From the NCBI RefSeq assembly GCF_000585375.1, contig NZ_KK073874.1, positions 3,162,001 through 3,226,000 on the forward strand: DNA of 64,000 nt, in the 5' to 3' direction. A model generated the notes under the pieces. That model did not search any database and was not told the DNA's origin. It was given only the letters and a program-made list of their open reading frames with translations. The translations under genes were made by a program, and so were the position numbers. Positions 26,353 to 33,274 of this stretch are shown here, piece after piece (the first letter of the stretch is position 1; each line of letters opens with the position of its first letter). Source of the DNA: Cryptosporangium arvum DSM 44712 (GTDB lineage: Bacteria > Actinomycetota > Actinomycetes > Mycobacteriales > Cryptosporangiaceae).

Positions 26353-26434
26353 GTGTGTTCCCCCTGCGGTGCCATTACTTTCGCGCGGATCCGGCCGGTG
26401 CTCGATCAGCGGCCCGACGCCCCGAACGTTCGGT
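26353..26434 (-). repeat. 82-bp dispersed element, copy B (upstream of the WDYN gene)
   Basis: Reverse-complement partner of 3493-3574, gapless over 82 bp. In the orientation of the 42-residue gene it begins with the palindrome CGAACGTTCG, continues through GATCCGCGCGAAAGTA and ends with GGGGGAACACAC only 24 nt before the ATG. It therefore spans the presumed promoter or 5' leader of that gene. It also directly follows the broken end of the GNAT remnant. Confidence 0.7.
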
Positions 26435-26484
26435 CGGCGACAGTCCCTCGCCGCCCGGCGACCCGAACTCCGGACCCGGGGGTC

Positions 26485-26762
26485 CACCGTGGCTCGCCCG
26501 ATTCCCAGCGAGCGCGCCACCGGCAGAACCGTACGGAGCATCGCGGTGGCGTGGCCGCGGCGGCGGGCGGAGGGCCGGACGTCGTATCCGATGTGACCGC
26601 CCACCTCGCGCAACTGCGGCGTCAACCGGTGCCGGACCGCGATGCGACCGAGGTCCTCGCCGCCCTCGGCCCACCACCGATCTCGGTCCGGTCGGTCTCG
26701 GCGCCGCGTCCCTCGGCGCGCAGCTCGGCGATCGCGGCGAGGAACGAGGCTCGCCGGTCCAC
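26485..26762 (-). pseudogene. GNAT acetyltransferase remnant with internal deletion
   Basis: Two pieces of one GNAT protein remain. The first, from a GTG at 26762, reads RRASFLAAIAELRAEGRG then ETDRTE. The second, in another frame, reads RWWAEGGEDLGRIAVRHR, REVGGHIGYDVRPSARRRGH with the acetyl-CoA loop, and LPVARSLGIGRATV. The middle of the protein and everything after RATV are gone. The C-terminal break is close to the 82-bp element. It cannot be active. Confidence 0.7.
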
Positions 26763-26765
26763 GGC

Positions 26766-27176
26766 GTGACCGACCCGCAGATCGTGGCGCGGTTCGACGA
26801 GCTCGACGAAGTGGACATCGACAGCGCGTCGCTCCCGACCGGTCTCGCCGACCTGCGCGACGATCGGAACGCGCAGCGCGGCCGCCCGGGTTTCGGCGCG
26901 CTCGCCGGCCGTGGGGACGTGTTCGTCCGACGACCCTGGGACGAGGAGCCGGTCCTCTACTACCTGCACCTCGGTCCGGACGGACGCCGGCTGCGCCAGG
27001 TCGACGCCCACCCCGACGGCACCGCGATCCGGACCGGCCCCGACGACTGGCCGTTCAACCCGCCGCTCGATCTCTACGACCCGGACCTGGCGCAGTGGGA
27101 GACCGACGCGGTCACCTTCGAAAAAGCCTGGTCGTCGGCTAGGGCGTGTTTGAAAAGCGCTTCGTTCGTTGGGTGA
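26766..27176 (+). CDS. Hypothetical protein with IS-altered C-terminus
   Basis: A 136-residue soluble protein from a GTG at 26766, rich in Asp/Arg/Pro. It reads ARFDELDEVDIDSASLPTGL, then GRGDVFVRRPWDEEPVLYYL and WPFNPPLDLYDPDLAQWETD. I recognise no family, but the composition is protein-like throughout. The IS inserted just after WSSA: the original reading would have ended after three more residues (RPG), whereas the present frame runs 12 codons into the element. The protein was therefore barely shortened and now carries a short IS-derived tail. Confidence 0.55.
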   Translation: MTDPQIVARFDELDEVDIDSASLPTGLADLRDDRNAQRGRPGFGALAGRGDVFVRRPWDEEPVLYYLHLGPDGRRLRQVDAHPDGTAIRTGPDDWPFNPPLDLYDPDLAQWETDAVTFEKAWSSARACLKSASFVG

Positions 27177-27179
27177 TGC

Positions 27180-27602
27180 GTGGCTCGTGGTGATCTGACG
27201 AATGCGGAGTGGGAAGTCTTGTCGGCGGTGTTGCCGTCGGCTAAGCCGGGTGGTCGGCCGCCGCGTTCGCGGCGGCAGGTCATTGATGGGATCCGGTGGC
27301 GGGTGAGGACCGGGGCGCCGTGGCGGGACCTGCCCGAACGGTATGGGCCGTGGGAGACCGCGTATGCGCTGTTCCGGGACTGGCAGCGGGACGGGACCTG
27401 GGCGCGCATCGTGTCCGATCTGCAGTCCCGCGCCCAGGCCCGGGGGCTGATCACCTGGGACGTGTCCGTCGACTCCACCGTGGTCCGGGCTCACCAGCAC
27501 GCCGCGGGCGCCCGTAAAAGGGGGTCGATCAGAAACAACCGCCGGGAGGGTGCACCGCAGAGCCCAACGACCATGGTCTGGGACGGTCACGCGGCGGGTT
27601 GA
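27180..27602 (+). CDS. IS5-family transposase, OrfA
   Basis: A 140-residue N-terminal half of a DDE transposase: [50 protein letters not shown], and the first catalytic Asp in [18 protein letters not shown]. It starts with GTG 38 bp inside the element. The frame ends at 27602 with an unrelated tail. Full-length enzyme is expected from a -1 shift at AAAAGGGGG (27516-27524), which would give [14 protein letters not shown] and lead into OrfB. Confidence 0.9.
   Translation: MARGDLTNAEWEVLSAVLPSAKPGGRPPRSRRQVIDGIRWRVRTGAPWRDLPERYGPWETAYALFRDWQRDGTWARIVSDLQSRAQARGLITWDVSVDSTVVRAHQHAAGARKRGSIRNNRREGAPQSPTTMVWDGHAAG
27516..27524 (+). other. Probable -1 ribosomal frameshift site
   Basis: The run AAAAGGGGG follows the AGA-R codons of OrfA. 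In the -1 frame a TAA ends at 27517, and the open frame then continues into OrfB. Slipping back one base on AAA gives [12 protein letters not shown] and then [17 protein letters not shown], the expected continuous transposase sequence. A simple decoding error or fixed deletion elsewhere is less likely because the family sequence is restored exactly from here. Confidence 0.6.
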
Positions 27603-28051
27603 GCACCAAGATCCATCTCGCGGCCGAGGGCGGACAGCGTCCGCTGTCGCTGCTGGTCACCGCCGGGCAGGCCGGAGACGCGCCGCAGTTCCAGCCGGTG
27701 ATCGACGCGATCGGTGTCCCCGGTCGAGTCGGCAGGCCCAGGACACGGCCGGCGCGGGTCCTAGCCGATAAGGCCTACGGATCCCGCGCCAACCGCGTCT
27801 ACCTGCGCCGACGCGGAATCCGCGCCACCATCCCCGAACCAGCCGACCGGTTGGCCCACCGCCGACGTCGCGGCAGCGCCGGCGGCCGCCCACCGACGTT
27901 CAACGCCGAGACCTACAAGCAGCGCCACGCGGTCGAGTGCGGGATCAACCGCCTCAAGCGCTACCGGGCGGTCGCGACTCGCTACGACAAACTCGCCGTC
28001 CGCTTTCTCACGACGCTGCACATCGCCGCGATCAACGAATGGCTACGGTGA
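27599..28051 (+). CDS. IS5-family transposase, OrfB
   Basis: A 150-residue C-terminal half of the transposase, beginning near [19 protein letters not shown]. The second catalytic Asp lies in [14 protein letters not shown]. The Glu of the DDE triad is in [22 protein letters not shown], the Y(2)R(3)E(6)K-like signature. The open frame actually extends upstream to 27518, as needed for the frameshift fusion. The coordinates given start at the first in-frame TTG and overlap OrfA by 4 nt. It looks intact, so the element may still move. Confidence 0.88.
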   Translation: MSTKIHLAAEGGQRPLSLLVTAGQAGDAPQFQPVIDAIGVPGRVGRPRTRPARVLADKAYGSRANRVYLRRRGIRATIPEPADRLAHRRRRGSAGGRPPTFNAETYKQRHAVECGINRLKRYRAVATRYDKLAVRFLTTLHIAAINEWLR

Positions 28052-28070
28052 CCAGCTTTTCAAACAGGCC

Positions 28071-28985
28071 CTAGGCCGGGCTGATTCCCGGGGTGGTCGT
28101 CCGGAGTGCCCGGCTGACCTCCGCGCGGAGCCAGGCGTGCGCCGGGTCGCGGTCGAACCGCTCGTGCCAGCTGAAGACGATCGGCAGCGGCGGCAGCGGC
28201 ACCGGGAGCGGCCGGACCACCAGGCCGAACGCGTCGATCAGCGGGCGGCAGACGGCCTCGGGGACGGTCAGCAGATGCCGGCCCCGGCTGACGGCGTGCA
28301 GCGCGATCGCACTGCTGCCCACGGCGGCGACGACCCGGCGTCGCCGGCCGGCCTCGGACAGGATCCGGTCGGCCGGGTCGGCGAGCCGCCCTCGCCGGGA
28401 CACCAGGATGTGGGTCTGCCCGGCGTACCGCTCCTGATCGATCTCGCCCTCGGCGCAGGGGTGTTCCGGGCTCATGACCAGCACGAAACGGTCGTGCCCG
28501 ATCGTCTCCGAGCGGATCTCCGGGAGGTCCGACCGGTCCGCTCCGATCTCCAGGTCGACGCGTCCGTGGCGCAGGTCGTCGGTGTCCGATGCGCCTTCGG
28601 TGAGCAGCCGGATCCGCACCTTCGGCGCCCGGGACGCGGCCTCGGTGAGCAGCATCGGGGCGAGCGCGGTGGCGAGCGCGTCGTGACATTGCAGCGTGAA
28701 CGTGCGGTCGAGCTCGTGCAGGTCGAGCGTGCGGCTCGGCATCAGCACGGCTTCGGCGTCGCGCACCAGTTCGTGGACCCGTTCCCGGATCGCCAGCGCG
28801 TACGGCGTCGGCGTCATCGTGCGGCCGGTGCGCACCAGGATCTCGTCGCCGGTGAGACGCCGGAGCCGCCCGAGCGTGCGGCTGACCGCGGGCGAGGAGA
28901 GACGCAGACGCTCGGCCGCCCCCGCCACGCTGCCCTCTTCCAGCAGCGCGTCGAGGGCGGACAGCAGATTGAGGTCCAGCTGCAT
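28071..28985 (-). CDS. LysR-family transcriptional regulator
   Basis: A 304-residue regulator. The N-terminal winged HTH reads LDLNLLSALDALLEEGSVAG, AERLRLSSPAVSRTLGRLR and LVRTGRTMTPTPYAL. The C-terminal periplasmic-binding-like effector domain follows (LEIGADRSDLPEIRSE; ILVSRRGRLADPAD). Its TAG stop is formed by the TA duplication of the IS: insertion left the reading frame complete. It is probably the regulator of the NAD(P)-binding/inositol-phosphatase-like operon just upstream on the same strand (inference). Confidence 0.9.
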   Translation of the reverse strand: MQLDLNLLSALDALLEEGSVAGAAERLRLSSPAVSRTLGRLRRLTGDEILVRTGRTMTPTPYALAIRERVHELVRDAEAVLMPSRTLDLHELDRTFTLQCHDALATALAPMLLTEAASRAPKVRIRLLTEGASDTDDLRHGRVDLEIGADRSDLPEIRSETIGHDRFVLVMSPEHPCAEGEIDQERYAGQTHILVSRRGRLADPADRILSEAGRRRRVVAAVGSSAIALHAVSRGRHLLTVPEAVCRPLIDAFGLVVRPLPVPLPPLPIVFSWHERFDRDPAHAWLRAEVSRALRTTTPGISPA

Positions 28986-28994
28986 GGGCCCAAT

Positions 28995-29612
28995 CTAGGA
29001 CGCGAGTGGTACCAGCACCCGGCCGCCCGGCCCGGACGGGTGCTCGGCCTCGTCGAGCATCGCGGCGGCCACCGTCGCCTTGCTCACCGACGCCGGGAAC
29101 AGCTTCCGGGGCGCTTCCGACAGGTCGACCGCCCGCCGGCGCGGACTCACCGGCCCGCTGCTCATCGGCCCGGCGTGGAACACCGTCCCGCCGCCGTCCA
29201 GGATCGCGGTGTCGGCCGCGACCTTGTCCCCGAGTTCCGCGCGCAGGAAGGTGCCCAGCAGCGTCCGGGTGAGCGCGCCTGCGGCCCGGGCCGAACGTCC
29301 GCTCCCGAAAGCGCCGAGCCACAGCAGCCGGTCGGGCGCCGCGGCCAGTACGGCCTGGGACCCGGCGGTGAGCACCCCGGGCCGGTCGGCCAGCCCGAGC
29401 ACCGAGATCACCGTCGACGCGCCGCTCAACGCCGTCCCGATGGACTCCGGGTCGAACACGTCGGCGGGCACCCGGGTCAACCGCGGCGAGTCGGGAACGG
29501 CACCGCGCTCCGGACGACGCGAGATCGCCACCACCTCGTGCCCCCGCTCGACCGCCTGCCGGGTGAGCTCCACGCCCACGCCGCCGGACGCGCCGAGGAT
29601 CGTGAGCTTCAC
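28995..29612 (-). CDS. NAD(P)-binding SDR-like protein
   Basis: A 205-residue atypical SDR with the Rossmann start LTILGASGGVGVELTRQAV (GxSGGxG loop), VVAISRRPERG for cofactor phosphate recognition and STVISVLGLADRPG. It ends in GPGGRVLVPLAS. It resembles BVR-B/NmrA-type reductases that act on flavins or quinones. The GTG overlaps the stop of the inositol-phosphatase-like gene (GTGA), so the two are one operon. Confidence 0.82.
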   Translation of the reverse strand: MKLTILGASGGVGVELTRQAVERGHEVVAISRRPERGAVPDSPRLTRVPADVFDPESIGTALSGASTVISVLGLADRPGVLTAGSQAVLAAAPDRLLWLGAFGSGRSARAAGALTRTLLGTFLRAELGDKVAADTAILDGGGTVFHAGPMSSGPVSPRRRAVDLSEAPRKLFPASVSKATVAAAMLDEAEHPSGPGGRVLVPLAS

Positions 29613-30382
29613 GAGAGCACCTCGCGCACGGCCCGGTGGAGACCCGGGGCCGCGACCAGCACGTCGGTGCTCGTCGGGCGCCACGGTTCGCCGGCCAGGT
29701 CGGTGGCGACGCCCCCCGCCTCGGTGGCCAGCAGCGTCCCGGCCGCCGCGCCGGGCAGGTCGGGCTCGTACTGGAAGAACGCGTCGTACTGACCGGAGGC
29801 CAGCGCCAGCAGCGGGAACGTCGTCGGGATCGTGTTGCGGACGAGCAGCGCGCGGTCGGCTAACGCGGCCCACGTCGCGCCGAATCGTTCGTGTGTCTCC
29901 GAGCCGTTCCCGGCCTGGCTTGCGGCGACGATCGCCGCGTCGAGATCCTGTTTGGACGAGACCCGCAGGCGCTCGCCGTTCAGGAAGGCACCCCCGCCCC
30001 GCACCGCGACGTAGGTGAGGTCGCCGATCGGCTGCCGCGCGACGGCGAGCTGCGGCTCCCCGTCCCGGATCAGCACGATCACGACGCCGAACTCCGCCAG
30101 CCCGTGCACGAGGTTGACCGCGCCCTCGGCCCCGTCCACGATCCACCACTCGCCGGCCGGTACCGGCTCGCCGGAATCGTCGTCGTACCAGCCCACGTTC
30201 GGCGCGACCCCGTCCAACGCCGCTTTCACGACGGCGAGCGAGGCCGCCTCCGCTTGCATTCCGACCTCGTACATCGCTTTTCGGTCGGCCGGGCGCGACG
30301 TCGGCGAGTAATACTTCAGCAGCGTGGATCCAGCCCGCTCAGCTGCGGAAACAACGGCCGGAAGAAGATCGGAATAGGACAT
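29609..30382 (-). CDS. Inositol monophosphatase-family protein with altered metal motif
   Basis: A 257-residue protein of the IMPase/FIG superfamily fold: MQAEAASLAVVKAAL, GVVIVLIRDGEPQLAVARQP, YVAVRGGGAFLNGERL and YEPDLPGAAAGTLLATEAGG. The metal motif, normally DPxDGTxNF, reads WIVDGAEGAVNLVHG: the first Asp is kept, the second is Glu, and Thr is replaced by Ala. The usual GEE-type site reads WYDDDSGE. Catalysis may be altered or lost. Translation probably depends on a leader hairpin (30392-30441) that includes the RBS. Confidence 0.75.
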   Translation of the reverse strand: MSYSDLLPAVVSAAERAGSTLLKYYSPTSRPADRKAMYEVGMQAEAASLAVVKAALDGVAPNVGWYDDDSGEPVPAGEWWIVDGAEGAVNLVHGLAEFGVVIVLIRDGEPQLAVARQPIGDLTYVAVRGGGAFLNGERLRVSSKQDLDAAIVAASQAGNGSETHERFGATWAALADRALLVRNTIPTTFPLLALASGQYDAFFQYEPDLPGAAAGTLLATEAGGVATDLAGEPWRPTSTDVLVAAPGLHRAVREVLS

Positions 30383-30391
30383 CGGAACAAT

Positions 30392-30441
30392 CCTTTTAAC
30401 GGAGATTGCCGCTCGATCCGGCGACGTGTCCAGTTAAAAGG
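30392..30441 (-). promoter_or_regulatory. Leader hairpin sequestering the Shine-Dalgarno
   Basis: In the mRNA of the gene starting at 30382, CCUUUUAAC (30433-30441) can pair perfectly over 9 bp with GUUAAAAGG (30392-30400). That second arm contains the RBS AAAGGA, located 9-10 nt before the ATG. The 32-nt loop holds a smaller GCCG/CGGC hairpin. The AU-rich, RBS-masking stem resembles RNA thermometers or other translational switches. An AT-rich stretch continues to about 30490 and may hold the promoter. Confidence 0.5.
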
Positions 30442-30483
30442 GCAGCACTAAACAAATCAAATGCACAATTCTCAATCGACGAT

Positions 30484-30716
30484 TTACTCAGACGCAATCG
30501 AGCCGTCGGCGGGATCGGGTACGCGGGGCTGCGGCCGGCCGGGGGAGCCCGACGAGCCGGGTGAGGAATCGATCGGCCTGCTCGGGGAACGGCGGCCAGG
30601 TCGCCGAGCATCCGCGCGGCCGCGGAAATGATCTCCTCGCGCAGCCGCTCGCCCTGCCCACGCGCGTGGGGGCGACGAGGGCCGGGCGCGCGGCCGACCG
30701 ACGACACAGCCGACAC
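30484..30716 (-). pseudogene. TetR regulator reduced to both ends
   Basis: The minus strand starts with a TetR-like N-terminus (GPRRPHARGQGERLREEI, ISAAARMLGDLAA). It then jumps, with a frame change, to what looks like the extreme C-terminus of the same protein: FPEQADRFLTRLVGLPRP and then RRRLDCV before a TAA at 30487-30489. About 140 codons in the middle are missing. The position beside the inositol-phosphatase-like operon suggests it once regulated a neighbour. Confidence 0.55.
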
Positions 30717-30744
30717 CTACCGTCCCGGAATACTGTTCTCCCCG

Positions 30745-31530
30745 GTGAGACTTCGTCCCGTGGTTCAGATGCTGGTCGCCTGCGTGCTGGTCGTCGGTGG
30801 GTGCGCCGGCTCCGGCCCGCGGGCGGCCGATGTCGTTGCCACCGCGCCGACGCCCGGCCGGTGGACGGTGACCGCGCTCGGCGACTCGGTCACGGCGGGG
30901 TCGGGCTGCGACTGCGCGCCGTTCGTGGATCACTACGCGGAGCTGACGCACCGGGCCACCGGGTTCCGGGTGACGGCGGACAACCTCGGCGTGCCGGGCC
31001 AGACGAGCGAGCAGCTGCTGGCCACGCTGACGGGCGACACCGACACGACTCGGCGCGTCGCCGACAGCGACATCGTGATCGTCACGATCGGCGCGAACGA
31101 TTTTGTTCCGGCGCTGGACGACTGGGCGTCCGGGGGGTGCGACCTGGCGTGTTTCCGCACGGTCGCCGACTCGGTGCGTACCGAGGTCGGCGCGATCGCG
31201 CAACGGATCCGCGCGGTACGGGGCGGCTTCCCGACCGCGATCCTGGTGACCGACTACTGGAACGTCTTCCGCGACGGCGACGTCGCCCAGGAACTGGGCG
31301 CCGGGTACGACCAGATCTCCGAGCAGGTGACCCGGCTGGCCGACACGGCGATCTGCGACGGCCTGGTGGACACCGGCGCGGTCTGCGTCGACCTGTACGC
31401 GCCGTTCAAGGGCGACGGCACGGGCGACCCGACCGGTCTGCTGGCGGCAGACGGCGACCACCCCAACGCCGTCGGTCACCTCCTGATCGCCGAAACGCTC
31501 GCGGCCGAAGGCTGGAAGCTCCGCGCCTGA
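30745..31530 (+). CDS. SGNH/GDSL hydrolase, secreted lipoprotein
   Basis: A 261-residue esterase/lipase-like protein. The N-terminus MRLRPVVQMLVACVLVVGGC is a lipoprotein signal with lipobox VGG-C, so it is anchored outside the membrane. Block I is VTALGDSVTAGSG (catalytic Ser), block II LGVPGQTSEQLL (Gly), block III TIGANDF (Asn) and block V DGDHPNAVGH (Asp, His). Extra cysteines (CDC, GCDLACF, ICDG, VCVD) probably form disulfides. The GTG at 30745 is chosen to give the signal peptide; upstream codons belong to the TetR remnant's complementary strand. Confidence 0.88.
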   Translation: MRLRPVVQMLVACVLVVGGCAGSGPRAADVVATAPTPGRWTVTALGDSVTAGSGCDCAPFVDHYAELTHRATGFRVTADNLGVPGQTSEQLLATLTGDTDTTRRVADSDIVIVTIGANDFVPALDDWASGGCDLACFRTVADSVRTEVGAIAQRIRAVRGGFPTAILVTDYWNVFRDGDVAQELGAGYDQISEQVTRLADTAICDGLVDTGAVCVDLYAPFKGDGTGDPTGLLAADGDHPNAVGHLLIAETLAAEGWKLRA

Positions 31531-31563
31531 AACGCGGCCCGGCAACCGCCGACGCGAGCACCG

Positions 31564-32160
31564 TCATTCCAGGTGCAGGGCGGTGAAGCCGCGGGCGATC
31601 GGCTCGATCGTCGACCGGCAGGCCGGGGTCGGGCTCAGTTGTTCGAACAGCGCCACGACGTTGCCGTACCGCACGGCCAACTGGCAGGAGCCGGCCGACC
31701 ATCGGGCCTCGTCGCCCCAGCCGGTGACGATCTCGCCGGTCGGAGCCTCGCTCGTCGCGTACGCCTCGGCCCGCGCGGAGCCCTCACCTTCCGCCCCGGA
31801 GCGGAACAGATAGGTCTCGACGCTGAGCGGCTGCTGTGCCGCCGCCACCATCGCGACGCAGGCCGTGCCCTCCGTCCAGGTGTCGCCGGCCTTCTTCCTC
31901 GGCACGACCTGGAGGACGCTGCCCTGGAAGGTGCCGGCGAGCGAGGCCGGGAACTCGTTGCACGGCGGCAGCGCGGAGAAGCGGTCCCCCGCGCCGGTCG
32001 GAGCGGGGGCGCTCGCTGACGCCGTGACGCGGGCGGCGGCGGTCGTCCCGGCCACCGCGGTCGGCCGATCGGCGCCAGGGGTCTCGTCGCCGCAGCCGGC
32101 CACCCCCAGGAGCGCGACCACCCCGGTGGCGAGCAGGCCGGAACGGAACCGTCGATGCAT
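31564..32160 (-). CDS. Secreted lipoprotein, DUF3558-like
   Basis: A 198-residue protein with lipoprotein signal MHRRFRSGLLATGVVALLGV and lipobox VAGC at residues 19-22. A low-complexity Ala/Thr/Ser/Pro linker (about 40 residues) follows. The folded part has paired cysteines (PPCNEF, GTACVAM, GSCQLAV, PACRST) and a late GWGDEARWSAGSC strand, as in actinobacterial DUF3558-like surface lipoproteins. The function is unknown. GGGGGA precedes the ATG at 32160. Confidence 0.65.
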   Translation of the reverse strand: MHRRFRSGLLATGVVALLGVAGCGDETPGADRPTAVAGTTAAARVTASASAPAPTGAGDRFSALPPCNEFPASLAGTFQGSVLQVVPRKKAGDTWTEGTACVAMVAAAQQPLSVETYLFRSGAEGEGSARAEAYATSEAPTGEIVTGWGDEARWSAGSCQLAVRYGNVVALFEQLSPTPACRSTIEPIARGFTALHLE

Positions 32161-32228
32161 GATTCCCCCATCGGGATCGGGGCCGGATCCACACTCGACA
32201 GAAATGATGAACGGGCGCCGAGCGGGTT

Positions 32229-32252
32229 CCATGCCGCACCGATGCGGCATGG
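32229..32252. repeat. Perfect 10-bp inverted repeat
   Basis: CCATGCCGCA and TGCGGCATGG with a 4-nt CCGA loop. It lies 69 nt upstream of the lipoprotein ATG at 32160 and 78 nt after the stop of the ChW gene. It could be an operator for the lipoprotein gene or a second terminator; the sequence does not decide. Confidence 0.45.
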
Positions 32253-32305
32253 ATCGGCGGCCCCGGCCATGGCAAGGTGCTTGTACTCCTGACGCCGGTA
32301 TCGCG

Positions 32306-32326
32306 GTGGCCCGGGGGCGGGGCCAC
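32306..32326 (-). terminator. Terminator hairpin after the ChW gene
   Basis: GTGGCCC, a 7-nt loop and GGGCCAC form a perfect stem that begins 4 nt after the stop codon of the ChW-repeat gene at 32330. There is no T-tract, as is common in actinobacterial terminators. Confidence 0.5.
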
Positions 32327-32329
32327 GCG

Positions 32330-33274
32330 TCAGACGCTGAGTTCGACGGCCTCCAGTCGCTTGGACTGTCCGGTGGTGCCCACCTGCACGACGGTGTCCG
32401 GGGGCGCGCACGCCCGGGCCTGCCAGCCGATGTCCTGGACGTGACCGCGGGCGCAGACGCCGCTGCCGGTCCGGATCCGAAGTGCTTCCATCCGCCGGGA
32501 CTGGCCGGTGCTACCGGCGACGACGGGGGTTCCGTCGGCCTGGCAGAGCTGTCCTTGCCACCCACTGTCCTGTTCGTGGGCGGTGAGGCACACACCGCCG
32601 GCACCGACGGTGTAGACCTCGACCGCCTCCAGCCGGAGGGACTGACCCACTCTGCCGACGGTGAGGCGCCCGCCGTGCGGGGCGCACACCCACGGCTGCC
32701 ACCCGGTGTTCTCGACGTGCCCGCGCGCGCAGATCTTCGCCGGGGCGGGCGCGGCGCTGGGCGGGCTGGCGACCGGCGCCGGCTGCGGCGCTGCCCCGGC
32801 CGAGGAGCGGCTGCTCGGCCGGGGCGCAGCGGACTTCACGGCGGCCGGAGTGGCGGCGGACGACGCGGTGGCGCTCGGCGACGGAGAGGCGTGCGTCCGC
32901 GACGTGAGCGGGCGCGGTGCGGGGGCGCTCGCTCGTGCGGAGGCCGTCCCGTGGTCCGGAACGAGCCACAGTGTGGTGGCAACGGTGATCGCGACCAGGA
33001 GTACGGCGGCCAAGCCGAGAGCGAGCCCGGCGCGACGCTTGCGCCCCCCGGAGGCAGCGTCCGGTGACGTCGGCGCGGGCTCTTCGAACACCGGCGGCTC
33101 CGCCGGAGGTTGCGGGCTGCCCACCATCAGCCACTGCGACGAGGGGCGGGGGTAGTCGCTCAGGTCCTCGGTGACGGCGTCCGGGGTCGTGACGACCTCG
33201 GTCGCGGCCTCCGGCTCGGGCGTCGGGCCCTCGGTGACCTGGTCCGGCGCGGATTCGTCGGGCTTGGCAGACAA
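32330..33274 (-). CDS. Membrane-anchored surface protein with three ChW repeats
   Basis: About 314 residues. The cytoplasmic N-terminus is acidic and Pro-rich. One TM segment (AGLALGLAAVLLVAITVATT) lies near residue 90. A Ser/Ala/Pro spacer follows, then three ChW (hydrophobic with conserved Gly-Trp) repeats of about 45 residues: ARGHVENTGWQPWVC, TAHEQDSGWQGQLCQ and ARGHVQDIGWQARAC. Each ends with GxxGQSxRLEA-like text. ChW repeats are thought to bind cell-surface polymers or proteins. The TTG at 33274 is chosen because AAAAGG lies 8 nt upstream; ATG starts at 33358 or 33388 would add 28-38 residues. Confidence 0.8.
   Translation of the reverse strand: MSAKPDESAPDQVTEGPTPEPEAATEVVTTPDAVTEDLSDYPRPSSQWLMVGSPQPPAEPPVFEEPAPTSPDAASGGRKRRAGLALGLAAVLLVAITVATTLWLVPDHGTASARASAPAPRPLTSRTHASPSPSATASSAATPAAVKSAAPRPSSRSSAGAAPQPAPVASPPSAAPAPAKICARGHVENTGWQPWVCAPHGGRLTVGRVGQSLRLEAVEVYTVGAGGVCLTAHEQDSGWQGQLCQADGTPVVAGSTGQSRRMEALRIRTGSGVCARGHVQDIGWQARACAPPDTVVQVGTTGQSKRLEAVELSV

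Larger units (their letters stand above)
27142..28071 (+). mobile_element. IS5-family (IS427-like) insertion sequence, complete, 930 bp
   Basis: The terminal inverted repeats GGGCGTGTTTGAAAAGC (27142-27158) and its partner at 28055-28071 differ at one of 17 positions. The element is flanked by TA at 27140-27141 and 28072-28073 inside an original CTAG target, the typical 2-bp duplication of this group. It carries two overlapping transposase frames joined by a probable -1 frameshift. Removing it and one TA restores a short convergent junction between the hypothetical gene and the LysR gene. Confidence 0.92.

Noticed and set aside
26353-26434. A peptide frame with HYFRAD shared by both copies of the 82-bp element
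   Set aside because: Most differences between the copies change the amino acid, neither copy has an RBS in that orientation, and the downstream frames are unrelated. A DNA/RNA element explains the pattern better.
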